This document shows positions 28,831-38,307 of a stretch of DNA of 64,000 bases, in pieces. A program made the position numbers and the translations under genes. Under the pieces are notes generated by a model. It had not been told where the DNA came from. It worked only from the letters and a program-made list of their open reading frames with translations, and did no database searches. Position 1 is the first letter of the stretch. Each line of letters begins with the position of its first letter. Location: assembly GCA_937139405.1 (NCBI GenBank), contig CAKZPV010000004.1:1-64000 (forward strand), written 5' to 3'. Source of the stretch: an uncultured Nitrospirota bacterium. Lineage in GTDB: Bacteria; Nitrospirota; Nitrospiria; Nitrospirales; UBA8639.

Positions 28831-29922
28831 TCATGTTGATTGAGCGAGAGTGAGGCCGAGACCGGGATGACCAGTAATGGAGTGAGTATCGAGCCTGCCC
28901 TCTTTGCCGAACATAAGAGGTGTGTCAAAAATGTCGTGTTCTAATAGATAGGTACCGAATGCCCCCTCCTGAGCCAGAAGAATATCGCGGAATTGGTTAG
29001 CGACGGTGAGCGCCGCTCGAGTGAGAATACTCGTCTCCCCGACTTGTGCACCGATGATGATAGGTATACCCATGGCTTTAGCCTGTGCGGCAATCACTAA
29101 AGAGCGGAGAAGGCCGCCCATTTTGGAAATTCGGATATTAATGATCCAAGATTGAGGATCAGCTTGCAGATACTCAAATTGGTCTTCGCGTAAAAAGCTC
29201 TCATCGACAATTACAGGAATCCCAAGCTGTTGGGTGATCTGGCCGCACTCATCATAATCTCCAACTTGCAATGGTTCTTCGATCCCAAAGAAAGGATATT
29301 CCAGACTTTTGAGATAAGTTATCGCCTCAGCTGCGGTATGCCAGAGATTGTTCGCATCTAGGCGGATGCGAAGATTTTTAATTGGAAGATGTTTGAGGAA
29401 CTCTATTTTTTGTCGATCATGTTCAAGGTGGCCCATGACTTTCACTTTGAAATCAACAAACTCTAATGCCGAAAATTGGCTCGCCTGTTTTTTAAACGAG
29501 TGAATGTTCTCCGTTCCTAAAACAGCAGAATACTGAAATTGGCCGGTTAATTCTTGAAGATTCAGAAAGGATTCTATAGATTGCCTATTTTCTTGACCCC
29601 AGCAATCAAACAAGGCCAGTTCGACAGCACACCAACTGGCAGGATTTGCATCAATCAATTGGCTATTCTTGGTCGCCCATGATTGTAGATCACCGAAGTT
29701 CTTGAACTGCTGCCATGTCTCCCGATACGAATGAAAAAAACTCATGGCGGTTTGTATGGTCTCTCCCGTGACATATTCTCTGGGGCATCCCTCCCCTACA
29801 CCAACTACGCCAGTAAGTGATTCTGCTTTGACGAGGATACTTTCAGTAGTGGAACGGGTGACCGTCGCATGTGTGAATGCCTGCTTAAACGGAATATCTA
29901 ATTCATGGATGGTGAGGATCAC
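28831..29922 (-). CDS. Enolase-superfamily enzyme (MLE / dipeptide epimerase / OSB synthase type)
   Basis: A 363-residue enzyme. Catalytic residues sit where expected for the muconate-lactonising subgroup: Lys159-x-Lys161 in DFKVKVMG, metal ligands Asp189 (RLDANN), Glu215 (IEEPL) and Asp240 (VDESF), and Lys267 in ISKMGGL. The N-terminal capping domain (VVGVGEGCPREYVTGE) is complete. Members epimerise dipeptides, lactonise muconate or make o-succinylbenzoate. No menaquinone or aromatic degradation genes are present; an amino-acid-linked substrate would suit the neighbouring GH3 gene (inference). It is the last gene of a four-gene operon, 13 bases after GH3. Confidence 0.87.
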   Translation of the reverse strand: MILTIHELDIPFKQAFTHATVTRSTTESILVKAESLTGVVGVGEGCPREYVTGETIQTAMSFFHSYRETWQQFKNFGDLQSWATKNSQLIDANPASWCAVELALFDCWGQENRQSIESFLNLQELTGQFQYSAVLGTENIHSFKKQASQFSALEFVDFKVKVMGHLEHDRQKIEFLKHLPIKNLRIRLDANNLWHTAAEAITYLKSLEYPFFGIEEPLQVGDYDECGQITQQLGIPVIVDESFLREDQFEYLQADPQSWIINIRISKMGGLLRSLVIAAQAKAMGIPIIIGAQVGETSILTRAALTVANQFRDILLAQEGAFGTYLLEHDIFDTPLMFGKEGRLDTHSITGHPGLGLTLAQST

Positions 29923-29935
29923 GGAAAGATTTCGT

Positions 29936-31576
29936 TTAGCTTCTCACATACGGAGCAAAGTCAAATGTACAATCCTTAGCGTATTGCAATTTCACGACTT
30001 TGAATTGATCATCCCGTTGTCCTTGTTGAAGCGCATGGGTTTTATACGCATCCCCAGTCCCAGGGCGCAGATAGACCACGCGAAGAGGCTGTAATCTTCC
30101 ACTCTCTCGCTTGGCTTGAAATTCCACATTGGCTTTCCCCATTTGTTGTTCTAATTTGTATCCTGCGAAAAAGTCCAACGGCGGGTGTTCAAGGTAAAGA
30201 GTATATTGCAGCTCCTGTGGATCAGCCACCATGACATAAAAATCCACGGTCGTTTGATACGCCTGTTGAATGCCCTGAACCGCATCCATCACGTGAAATT
30301 CATACAGTTTTTCTCCCGTGAGATTCGTGACGCCTCTACCTTTTTGCACGAAGCGAATCGTGGGTGTCTGGTAGAACCAACCGGTGACCTCAATCAGATC
30401 ATTAATGAAATACCGATAGAGCCCATTCATAGTCGTCGCAAGTACATAGTACCGCTTACCGACTTGCAATTCTTCTAGCGTAATGGCATTCGGACGATCA
30501 GCATCCCAATCTGTTTGTTCAACGAATTCAAAGAAATTTTCATGAAACGTGGGGACGCATTGATTCGTCTGAACATTGACATTCAAACTTCCCAGAAATT
30601 CACTCGACAAATACCCCATTTCGACAATCGCAGTCTTTTCTGGAAGTCTCGATTGAAGTTTGGGAATTACATCTCCACAATTCCCTCCCGTCCAAGTAAC
30701 AACGGCCCTCAAATTAGGCCACAGTGCCCCAACCGTTAACTGTTCTTCATGACCAATGAAAGCTTGAAGATCACGCAGTCGTCGCTTACCGACACTGGGA
30801 AACGGAGCAACCCAATCAGGAGTTTTTTTACGGTTCAAACCCAGCTGCTCTACGATTTGTAAGAAATGTCTACGACCCACTTCTAAGAGTTTGATAAATG
30901 TCGAAGGATTGGCGGTGGCCACAACCGATAAGTCTGGTTCAGATAACGCCCACGCCGCTAAATACAGATATTTTTGCTGGTAATCTGTAATGCCATGAAT
31001 CGTTTCCGGAAGAATTTGGCTCGATTGGAGGACAGATGGTAAAGCTGACGCTAATAATCCTGACATTGACCCATACGGCGTTCCAGACTCTAAATAGCCT
31101 TCGATTACTTGTCCGGCAAGCACCAACATCTTTCCATGAAAAATTTTTGAAATGCCCTGATATTGTGCATACGTGCTTAAGAGTTGGTAGTGCTGCAGCG
31201 TTCGGTTGGTGTGAGGAAGTATCGGAATGATTTTGGGTTTCCCTGTTGTGCCACTCGTCAACGCATAACTGACTGGTTGATCGTGATTGAGTTGAAGCTC
31301 CTTCGTATCTTCCTGGGCTTGAAGATAGGGCCGGAAGTCTTCATAGGTATGAATGGGCACACCCAAACGGAATTCATGATATCCACGAAGGCGGCTCAAC
31401 CGATACTTCTTTCCAAACGTCGTCTCCGCTTGATACGCCAGAATACGTTCGAGGAGCGCTTGTTGCACGACTTGAGGATTTTGAGTGTGCTTGAGAAACG
31501 GATTCCACCATCGGTGAGTGACCCCTGCCATGTGCGCATGGACTTGCGCAGTATGTCCGATGCTAAAAATACTCAT
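29936..31576 (-). CDS. GH3-family acyl-adenylating amido synthetase
   Basis: A 546-residue protein of the GH3 family, best known in plants for joining amino acids to jasmonate or auxin. The ATP-binding motif YALTSGTTGKPKIIPI, the acyl-side region VVTWTGGNCGDVIPKL, the conserved EMGYLSSE and the hinge GLYRYFINDLIEVTG are all present, and the length is normal. Bacterial members are largely uncharacterised. It should activate a carboxylic acid with ATP and pass it to an amine or other nucleophile. Its first four bases overlap the stop of the fatty acid hydroxylase gene (ATGA), so they are coupled, and an enolase-superfamily enzyme follows. Confidence 0.88.
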   Translation of the reverse strand: MSIFSIGHTAQVHAHMAGVTHRWWNPFLKHTQNPQVVQQALLERILAYQAETTFGKKYRLSRLRGYHEFRLGVPIHTYEDFRPYLQAQEDTKELQLNHDQPVSYALTSGTTGKPKIIPILPHTNRTLQHYQLLSTYAQYQGISKIFHGKMLVLAGQVIEGYLESGTPYGSMSGLLASALPSVLQSSQILPETIHGITDYQQKYLYLAAWALSEPDLSVVATANPSTFIKLLEVGRRHFLQIVEQLGLNRKKTPDWVAPFPSVGKRRLRDLQAFIGHEEQLTVGALWPNLRAVVTWTGGNCGDVIPKLQSRLPEKTAIVEMGYLSSEFLGSLNVNVQTNQCVPTFHENFFEFVEQTDWDADRPNAITLEELQVGKRYYVLATTMNGLYRYFINDLIEVTGWFYQTPTIRFVQKGRGVTNLTGEKLYEFHVMDAVQGIQQAYQTTVDFYVMVADPQELQYTLYLEHPPLDFFAGYKLEQQMGKANVEFQAKRESGRLQPLRVVYLRPGTGDAYKTHALQQGQRDDQFKVVKLQYAKDCTFDFAPYVRS

Positions 31577-32454
31577 AGTGATACCCTGTGTTTATCGGCG
31601 TTAGGCGAAAATGGAGCCCTGATTTGTTCAAGAAAGCCTGAAGGATACTTTCTATTCAACAATCCTAATTCTTGCACATTTCGCCCTTTAGGCAAATACC
31701 AAGTTCCAAACACCAAATCCCAAATAATGAGATTATTTCCATAATTATGATTGGATTCTTGCGTGATCATCGAATGATGCCATCGATGCAATTCAGGACC
31801 ACTGATCACATAATTCAACATGCCAAAACGCAAATCAATATTGCAATGCTGAAAAAAGCCATTGATGGCATAACAGACCACGTACAGTCCAAGCACTTCT
31901 TCTCCCACTCCTACTAATAAAAATGGGAACGTATCGAGGAAAACTTGCAACCCTTTATCAATAGGATGAAACCGCCCGACATTCAGCCAATAAAGTTTAT
32001 GTGGGGAATGATGCACAGCATGAAATCTCCAGAGCGGGTCCCATTCGTGCGCCCACCGGTGCAACCAATAGCGAAAGCCATCTGCCACCACCATCATGAG
32101 TAGCATTTGCAATGGAACCGGCCAATGAGTCGGCCACCAACCTTCAACATTCAGGCGATGTCCATAAAAAACTTGTAACAGAATCCATACCACTGAAACA
32201 GTCAGAAGTTTGGGAAAAACACCTTGAATGAGAGCCATAAAGAGGCCATCTTGCACAATCTCCTGTTTATCAGCCCACCATTCTTCCCGATGAGGATATT
32301 TCCGTTCCAAACACACAATCATAACGGCTCCAACAATAACTGGCAGATATATCGCAAATTGAAGCTCAAAATGATTCTCAAAAAGCAGGTAATGAAATGA
32401 AATGCCAATGGCTAACACGAGAGGATAGATCCCATATCGTACAATCACCTTCAT
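31573..32454 (-). CDS. Fatty acid hydroxylase / sterol desaturase family membrane enzyme
   Basis: A 293-residue membrane protein with three to four hydrophobic segments and the eight-His di-iron pattern: HRWAHE, HAVHH and HRWHH plus a later NHNYG. Members hydroxylate or desaturate lipids. Start choice: the frame is open to 32577, which would overlap the upstream gene; ATG 32454, just after the upstream stop, gives the usual family start. It is coupled to GH3 by a 4-base overlap. It differs from the broken paralogue at 17831-18562. Confidence 0.88.
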   Translation of the reverse strand: MKVIVRYGIYPLVLAIGISFHYLLFENHFELQFAIYLPVIVGAVMIVCLERKYPHREEWWADKQEIVQDGLFMALIQGVFPKLLTVSVVWILLQVFYGHRLNVEGWWPTHWPVPLQMLLMMVVADGFRYWLHRWAHEWDPLWRFHAVHHSPHKLYWLNVGRFHPIDKGLQVFLDTFPFLLVGVGEEVLGLYVVCYAINGFFQHCNIDLRFGMLNYVISGPELHRWHHSMITQESNHNYGNNLIIWDLVFGTWYLPKGRNVQELGLLNRKYPSGFLEQIRAPFSPNADKHRVSL

Positions 32455-32459
32455 CCAAG

Positions 32460-32945
32460 TTATTCTCGGTCTATCGGTGATAAGGATTGAGAACCTCGGC
32501 AATGAAATCGGCCATAGAACATCACAAATGAAGCTAGAACCAAATGAAATACAGTGGGCACCGTGGCCCCAAACCAAAAATGATCAGGTGCTATCGTCAA
32601 CCCAACAATCAATCGGATACACATGCTTACCAGATAGATGATTCCCAAGGTAAACAGGATTATTCCTTGTCGTCTAGAAGGAATAATCGTTCGATTTTTT
32701 ACATTCCAAACAATCCGCACGCAAATCAGAAGGATTAGCCCTTGTACCGCGACTAACTCCACATAGAGCAGCGCCCCGCTGTGCCAAACCGCATAGGGCG
32801 GAAGAAAATTGACGGGATATACGAATTGAACGAGTTGTGCGATCACTCGAAAAGCAAACAGACCGGTTAAGACCAAGAGAACCGAGGCATACTGTCTGGC
32901 TATTATCTCGCTATCCGTGCCAACGCCTTTTCTCAATTTTCTCAA
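32460..32945 (-). CDS. Four-helix membrane protein of unknown function
   Basis: A 161-residue protein with four hydrophobic segments (ASVLLVLTGLFAFRVIAQLV, LVAVQGLILLICVRIVW, GIILFTLGIIYLVSMCIRLI, FHLVLASFVMFYG). I do not recognise a family. The start is a TTG (32945) with a good AGGAGAG (32955-32961) nine bases before, and no suitable ATG exists. It ends five bases before the hydroxylase start and is therefore the first gene of the GH3 operon, perhaps a membrane partner of the hydroxylase (inference). Confidence 0.72.
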   Translation of the reverse strand: MRKLRKGVGTDSEIIARQYASVLLVLTGLFAFRVIAQLVQFVYPVNFLPPYAVWHSGALLYVELVAVQGLILLICVRIVWNVKNRTIIPSRRQGIILFTLGIIYLVSMCIRLIVGLTIAPDHFWFGATVPTVFHLVLASFVMFYGRFHCRGSQSLSPIDRE

Positions 32946-33332
32946 GAAAACGTTCTCTCCTGAGCCCGTTAATCTTCAGGTCAAACCGAAGGGGACGATA
33001 CCTAGCTCCGTAAAAGGTTCGCCCCAAAAAAGGAATTAACAGAACCAATGCCTAACCAACTCGCTTCAAGATGGGTATCTGTTTTTGACAAAGTTTCCCT
33101 AGGCATACAAAAGAAATAAGATACAATAACCAATAATTCCGAACATCACATAAGTCATAAACGTCAGTTCTTGATTTTGCCTGGCGACACTTAACAACTA
33201 AGTAGAATCAGGTGATGATCTAGTGGCAAACATTACTATCAGACTACACAGTTTTTTCTGTTAGAACAATTTCGTCGCATCCTAATAGGTTTAGACATGG
33301 AATAGAATTCGCATCGAGGGAAGTCATCACTG
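32946..33332. other. Divergent intergenic region before the SDR gene
   Basis: About 390 AT-rich bases that must contain the promoters of the GH3 operon (minus) and of the SDR gene (plus). I see no gene and cannot place the promoters with confidence. Confidence 0.4.
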
Positions 33333-34025
33333 ATGTCAATAAAAATTTTGATCATTGGAAATTCTGATGGCATTGGGGCAGCCCTCACACGAACACTCAT
33401 TGCGAGAGGAGATCAGATCGTCGGCATTTCTCGTAGCCCGAGTCCTCTGAGTCCCAATGGCCCAAAACATGTTGTACAGGATATAGCCGCACCAGATTAT
33501 CCTGATGTGTTGCGCCGCATCATTGTGGATGAAGGTCCTTTTGATACCTGTGTTTTTTGTGCGGCTATTGGTTCGGGACTGAAGCTCCATGACCTGTCTC
33601 AGGAAGCTCACGTCATTGAGGTCAATCTCACCGCCATGGTGCATACATTGGCAAGTCTTCTCCCGGGATGGGTGGAACAGGGCCGAGGACATTTCATCGG
33701 CCTCTCCAGTTTAGCGGATGATTTTTATAACACCGATGCACCGTCTTACACCGCCTCAAAAGCCGGATTCAGTAACTACCTGCTATCCATGGCCTTAAAA
33801 CTCAGGTCTCAGGGAATACATGTCACGAATATCCGCTTTGGCTTTGTCGATACCAAATTGCCTAAAGCCTCATGGAAGCCCCTCATGATGACTACTGAGC
33901 AGGCAGCAACTCATGTCATCCGATGTCTTAATACGAAACCCATGCAACTCAGTGTCCCTAAGCTGGCAGGTCTCGCTCTTCATAGCATCCGCTGGGTTCA
34001 GTCACTTCGAGTCTGGTTGTCGTAA
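33333..34025 (+). CDS. Short-chain dehydrogenase/reductase
   Basis: A 230-residue NAD(P)-dependent enzyme. The cofactor motif is IIGNSDGIGAAL (variant of TGxxxGxG), followed by an active site with Ser (GLSSLADD) and YTASKAG (YxxxK), then IRFGFVDTKL. Basic residues after strand 2 (SRSPS) suggest NADP preference. The substrate is unknown. GAGGG lies 12 bases before ATG 33333. It is a single gene, divergent from the GH3 operon. Confidence 0.88.
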   Translation: MSIKILIIGNSDGIGAALTRTLIARGDQIVGISRSPSPLSPNGPKHVVQDIAAPDYPDVLRRIIVDEGPFDTCVFCAAIGSGLKLHDLSQEAHVIEVNLTAMVHTLASLLPGWVEQGRGHFIGLSSLADDFYNTDAPSYTASKAGFSNYLLSMALKLRSQGIHVTNIRFGFVDTKLPKASWKPLMMTTEQAATHVIRCLNTKPMQLSVPKLAGLALHSIRWVQSLRVWLS

Positions 34026-34126
34026 TGGCTTTTGGAATATTGCAATTCTTTTGGTATGGTTGCCTGAAATTTCATACATGGCATTTTGAGACTTTACTCG
34101 TCTGTCCTTAACAAAGGAGCCCCCAA

Positions 34127-34711
34127 ATGTCAGGGAATATCGAAACCTCTTCAGCTAATCCGGAACTCTTAGCTCACCTAGGGCCACTCGCTGCATTGGC
34201 CGGAACTTGGGAAGGCAAGGAAGGCGTGGATATTGCTCCAGCTAAAGATGGATCAAAGGAAACGCATTTTCGAGAACGCATAACCTTTGAGGCAATCGGC
34301 CCAGTCGTCAATGGTCCTCAAACCTTATATGGTCTTCGATATTCCACTATGGTTTGGCCACTCATTCAAGAACAACCGTTTCATGAAGAAATGGGTTATT
34401 GGCTATGGGATGCGGAACGCAAACAAGTGATGCGGTCTTTCGTCGTTCCGCGAGGCGTGGTCGTGAATGCAGGAGGAACATGTGAATCTGCCGCCAAAGA
34501 ATTTTGCATGACAGCTGACGCCGGATCTGAAGTCTTTGGTATTCTCTCCAATCCTTTCTTAGATGAAGCCACGAAAACGGTACGCTATGAATTGTCGGTT
34601 ACCATTCATGAACCATGGAAGTTCAGCTATAAAGAAAATACACAGTTGAAAATTTCCGGTCGTCCCGATGTGTTTCACCATACCGATCAGAACATGCTTA
34701 AACGTTCGTAA
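34127..34711 (+). CDS. Nitrobindin/FABP-like beta-barrel protein
   Basis: A 194-residue protein. LAALAGTWEGKEGVD resembles the GTWxGxG start of nitrobindin-like (THAP4-type) haem-binding barrels. It is followed by FEAIGPVVNGPQTLYGLRYS, HEEMGYWLWD and a C-terminal FHHTDQNMLKR, where that family carries its axial His near the end. It is longer than a typical nitrobindin, so haem or NO binding is only an inference. AAAGGAG lies before ATG 34127. Confidence 0.65.
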   Translation: MSGNIETSSANPELLAHLGPLAALAGTWEGKEGVDIAPAKDGSKETHFRERITFEAIGPVVNGPQTLYGLRYSTMVWPLIQEQPFHEEMGYWLWDAERKQVMRSFVVPRGVVVNAGGTCESAAKEFCMTADAGSEVFGILSNPFLDEATKTVRYELSVTIHEPWKFSYKENTQLKISGRPDVFHHTDQNMLKRS

Positions 34712-34734
34712 CTCTAGAAAAAATTAAAAACCCG

Positions 34735-35370
34735 CTATCTTGTTTTTTGTTTCTTCTTACCGAGAGTGACAAAATTATTTTTCTTCTCGTCATACACCCA
34801 AACATCTCCTGTTTCAATAGAATAGACCCATCCGTGCAGGCGCAAATCTCCTCGACGCAATCGAGTAGCAACAGCTGGATGCGTCTTGAGGTGATCCAAC
34901 TGCACTAAGACATTTTCCCGTATAGTGGCCGCGAACAATTTCTCTCCCTCCAAATGGGCACAATGGTCTTTGACGATTCGGAGCGTCGTCTCCCCATGTT
35001 GCAGCCAGGCCTTCACGGCAGGAAGTTCCTGAAGTTTTTCGGGATGCAACAGGCCCTTCATTGCACCGCAATCCATATGCCCACAGATAATAATGTCTTT
35101 GACTTGGAGAACCGAGACACCATACTCAATCGTCGCGGTACTTCCCCCAATGGCAGCACCGTAGGTCGGAACTAGATTTCCGGCATTGCGAATAATAAAT
35201 AAATCACCTGGATCTGTTTGCGTCAGTAAGGATGGATCAATCCGTGAGTCAGAACAGGTAACAAACAACACACTAGGCGTCTGTTGTTTGGATAAAGAGG
35301 AAAATAATTTTTTCTTTTTTGCAAAGACTTCTTTTTGAAATCTGACTAATCCTTTCAAAACTTTTTCCAT
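34735..35370 (-). CDS. Beta-class carbonic anhydrase
   Basis: A 211-residue zinc enzyme interconverting CO2 and bicarbonate. Zinc ligands and the active-site Asp/Arg pair are visible: CSDSRIDP (Cys with Asp-Arg) and CGHMDCGAMKG (His and Cys). DLFIIRNAGNLVP and GSTATIEYGVSVL are standard for the family. The C-terminal LRLHGWVYSIETGDVWVYD is also typical. It is convergent with the nitrobindin-like gene. Confidence 0.95.
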   Translation of the reverse strand: MEKVLKGLVRFQKEVFAKKKKLFSSLSKQQTPSVLFVTCSDSRIDPSLLTQTDPGDLFIIRNAGNLVPTYGAAIGGSTATIEYGVSVLQVKDIIICGHMDCGAMKGLLHPEKLQELPAVKAWLQHGETTLRIVKDHCAHLEGEKLFAATIRENVLVQLDHLKTHPAVATRLRRGDLRLHGWVYSIETGDVWVYDEKKNNFVTLGKKKQKTR

Positions 35371-35492
35371 AATCTCTCCTTATTAAGTTGATTCTCGCAT
35401 AGCTTCATGATGAATAACTGGCCTTTCGAACGGCAGTAGGGTACATTGCCAGAAACATCCGCTCAACCCCAATTATACAACCCCTTGCACTC

Positions 35493-35846
35493 ATGTTGAA
35501 CGACCCTGATACCCAACATTATAAGCAGGTCTTACTCAAACTACAGACGGACCTTCTTGCCGTGGAACAATCCGGCCAAGAAGCCGCCCAAACAGTCGAA
35601 CTTGATCAGACAGTTGTCGGACGCGTTTCCCGTATGGATGCTTTACAAGGACAGGCCATGGCTAAGGATTCCCAACAACGACGAATGATTCAGTTGCAAC
35701 GAATCAAGGCCAGCCTCCAACGGATTGAAAAAGGAATATTTGGACTCTGCCTCCGATGCGGCGAAGACATTCATGTGAAACGCCTCGAGTTTGACCCTTC
35801 TGCACCATTATGTATTGCCTGTGCCAATCAAGGGCAAAAAGGGTAA
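35493..35846 (+). CDS. TraR/DksA-type zinc-finger protein
   Basis: A 117-residue protein with an N-terminal helical region and the four-Cys zinc finger CLRCGEDI and CIACA of the TraR/DksA family. The helical hairpin holds VGRVSRMDALQGQAMAKD, with Asp residues where DksA reaches into the RNA polymerase channel. It could modulate transcription, but the family has many short members of unknown role. The methyltransferase gene begins one base after its stop. Confidence 0.87.
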   Translation: MLNDPDTQHYKQVLLKLQTDLLAVEQSGQEAAQTVELDQTVVGRVSRMDALQGQAMAKDSQQRRMIQLQRIKASLQRIEKGIFGLCLRCGEDIHVKRLEFDPSAPLCIACANQGQKG

Positions 35847-35847
35847 A

Positions 35848-36552
35848 GTGCCGTTAAACACGACCTATCTCAATGACTTTTGCCCCTTATGCCGAGTAGA
35901 AACTCATGATGAATATTTTCAAGACCCACGACGAAACTATCTTGTCTGTCGCAGCTGCCACTTAGTCTTTGTGCCATCCACACAATATTTATCGGAAGCA
36001 GATGAGAAGGCAGCCTATGACCATCATCAAAACTCACCCATGGATCCGGACTATCGTCGCTTCCTTAGTCGTCTCTGTTCTCCTCTGCAAGATCGCCTAA
36101 CCCCCAACAGCCAGGGCCTAGATTTTGGATCAGGGCCTGGGCCTACCCTTTCGGTCATGCTTGAAGAAATTGGTCATACGGTCACTCTCTATGACCATTT
36201 TTATGCTCACAATCCTACAGCCTTACACCGACCCTATGATTTTATTACCGCTACTGAAGTCGTGGAACATTTGCATAATCCAGCTACGGTTCTCTGGCAG
36301 TTATGGACGCTTCTCAAGCCAGGAGGGTATCTGGGCCTCATGACCAAACTTGTCCGAGACCAGAAGGCCTTTGCAACATGGCATTACAAAAATGATTTAA
36401 CCCATGTATGCTTTTTCTCCAAATCAACATTTGAATGGTTAGCCGATCAATGGCAGGCTACGTTAGAATTTTTCCATAACGATGTCATTATGTTTAACAA
36501 ACCAGTCAATTCTCAAATTGCCATCCAGCAATCCTCACTCAATAATTATTGA
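35848..36552 (+). CDS. Class I SAM-dependent methyltransferase with zinc-ribbon start
   Basis: About 234 residues. A short N-terminal CPLC...CRSC pair looks like a zinc ribbon. The methyltransferase core follows: GLDFGSGPGPTLSVMLEEIG (SAM motif I), VTLYDH and FITATEVVEHLHNP, then LLKPGGYLGLMT. The start is GTG 35848, directly after the TAA of the zinc-finger gene, with AGGG in that gene's end as ribosome site; the open frame extends upstream but only inside the other gene. Coupling with the DksA-like gene suggests a shared job (inference). Substrate unknown. Confidence 0.85.
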   Translation: MPLNTTYLNDFCPLCRVETHDEYFQDPRRNYLVCRSCHLVFVPSTQYLSEADEKAAYDHHQNSPMDPDYRRFLSRLCSPLQDRLTPNSQGLDFGSGPGPTLSVMLEEIGHTVTLYDHFYAHNPTALHRPYDFITATEVVEHLHNPATVLWQLWTLLKPGGYLGLMTKLVRDQKAFATWHYKNDLTHVCFFSKSTFEWLADQWQATLEFFHNDVIMFNKPVNSQIAIQQSSLNNY

Positions 36553-36616
36553 AAAACAGCTATGAAAAGATCGGACGGACGTAGTAGAGTTTTTCAGAGA
36601 GAAAGGACAGGCTTTC

Positions 36617-37009
36617 ATGGATACACACACATCACGCATTCAGAACGAAGTCTTAACAGCAAGCCAACAATGGATTGCCAATTTTAATAAGGGCAACGTC
36701 GATGCCTGCGTGGCCGCCTACTTACCAAATGCCGTCATGGATGCCAAGCCCATGGGGACCTTTACAGGGACACAGGAAATTGAAAATTTCTGGCGTCCAT
36801 TCATGTCTTCCGGGGCCAAGAACCTGGAGTATCAAGAAATCACGCTTGAAGTCATCAGTGATTCGATCGTACATCTCTCTGCTAATTGGCGTATGAACGT
36901 CGGACATGGCGTCATTACTTTAGAGAAATGGATCAAACAATCCAGCGGACAATGGCTCTTGGCCCATGATGCCTTTGAAGTCCTTGAACAATTTCCTCCT
37001 AAGGCATAA
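36617..37009 (+). CDS. NTF2-like (SnoaL/DUF4440 type) protein
   Basis: A 130-residue single-domain protein with the NTF2-like pattern: QQWIANFNKGNVDACVAAYL, then PMGTFTGTQEIENFWRPFM, a beta-sheet part and GQWLLAHDAFEVL. Such domains bind small molecules or act as small isomerases or hydrolases; nothing here fixes the substrate. AAAGGA lies about 11 bases before ATG 36617. Confidence 0.82.
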   Translation: MDTHTSRIQNEVLTASQQWIANFNKGNVDACVAAYLPNAVMDAKPMGTFTGTQEIENFWRPFMSSGAKNLEYQEITLEVISDSIVHLSANWRMNVGHGVITLEKWIKQSSGQWLLAHDAFEVLEQFPPKA

Positions 37010-37033
37010 TTCGCTCTCACTCAAGCTAGCTCT

Positions 37034-38299
37034 ATGTCTCAGCATGCCGATATTGCCATCATAGGTGCTGGTGCAGCGGGCCTTGCAGCTAGCATCTTCG
37101 CAGCACAAACCAATCCTTCACTTCACATTGTTCTGCTTGATAGCGCCAAAACCATTGGTGCCAAAATTCTGGTCTCCGGTGGTGGGCGCTGTAATGTGAC
37201 GAATCAGAAAGTCACGGCTTCCGACTTTCATGGAGACCGAAAGCTCATCGATCGAATCCTCCGCCGGTTCGATGAACAGGCGACCATTCAATGGTTTGAT
37301 GCACTGGGAGTTCCACTACACACCGAAACTACAGGCAAACTCTTTCCCACAAGCAACAAAGCTCGAACTGTATTGGATGCACTCTTGAATCGATGTAAAG
37401 CGCTGTCAATCTCTCTGCGCACTCAACACCACATTCAGTCTATTACCCGTCAAAAAGAGCACTTTTTGATTCAGAGTTTGAATGGTGTGTTGACGGCAAA
37501 ACAAGTCATTCTGGCGACGGGTGGGCGTTCTCTTCCAAAAACCGGATCGGACGGATCTGGATGGGTGCTCGCTCAAAATTTTGGGCATACGATTGCACCA
37601 ACATATCCTGCGCTCGTTCCTTTATTACTTGCAGACTCATTTTTTCATGCCAACCTTTCAGGAATTTCGCATGACGTCATGCTCACGACTCGAGTAAATA
37701 ATCAAATCGCTGATCGCCGAACCGGCAGTCTATTATGGACGCATTTTGGCATAAGCGGGCCCGTCGTGCTTGATGTCAGTCGCTTCTGGATTCGAGAAGC
37801 GGAACAAAGAACGACCGTGCAACTTCATCTCAATTGCTTTCCTCAAACCACGTATAAGGAAGTCGAACAATGGCTCATTCAGGCAGGGCAAGGTCCAGGA
37901 AACACAACTGTTCAAACCCTTTTGGCTGAACGTCTCCCAAGTCGAGTGGCCACACAACTTGCAGCGTTTCTTGAACCTGCCCTTGCTCTCACTCCCGCAA
38001 ACCTTCTTCAAAAAAACATTCGCAGCAAACTCATTCATACGCTCACCGATCTTTCTCTTCCTGTTCTCGGATCACGAGGCTGGAATTTCGCCGAAGTTAC
38101 CGCTGGAGGTGTGCCATTACAAGAAATCAATCCCTTCACTATGGAATCTAAAAAAGTGCCTGGGATTTATCTCACTGGAGAGATGTTAGATTGCGACGGC
38201 CGTATTGGTGGATTTAATTTTCAATGGGCCTGGTCGACTGGATATCTGGCAGGCTACCATGCTGCCCAAAGAACGCGAGAAAAACAATTTCAAACATAA
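37034..38299 (+). CDS. FAD-dependent oxidoreductase of the HI0933/BaiN type
   Basis: A 421-residue flavoprotein. IAIIGAGAAGLAASIFAA is the dinucleotide-binding motif; KILVSGGGRCNVTN, ATGGRSLPKTGSDGSGW, and the C-terminal EVTAGGVPLQEI with GIYLTGEMLDCDGRIGGFN are diagnostic of the HI0933/BaiN family. BaiN-like enzymes reduce bile-acid-like enones, but the wider family has no settled role. The start follows the NTF2-like gene by 24 bases. The methyltransferase gene begins eight bases after its stop. Confidence 0.9.
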   Translation: MSQHADIAIIGAGAAGLAASIFAAQTNPSLHIVLLDSAKTIGAKILVSGGGRCNVTNQKVTASDFHGDRKLIDRILRRFDEQATIQWFDALGVPLHTETTGKLFPTSNKARTVLDALLNRCKALSISLRTQHHIQSITRQKEHFLIQSLNGVLTAKQVILATGGRSLPKTGSDGSGWVLAQNFGHTIAPTYPALVPLLLADSFFHANLSGISHDVMLTTRVNNQIADRRTGSLLWTHFGISGPVVLDVSRFWIREAEQRTTVQLHLNCFPQTTYKEVEQWLIQAGQGPGNTTVQTLLAERLPSRVATQLAAFLEPALALTPANLLQKNIRSKLIHTLTDLSLPVLGSRGWNFAEVTAGGVPLQEINPFTMESKKVPGIYLTGEMLDCDGRIGGFNFQWAWSTGYLAGYHAAQRTREKQFQT

Positions 38300-38307
38300 A
38301 AAACCAC

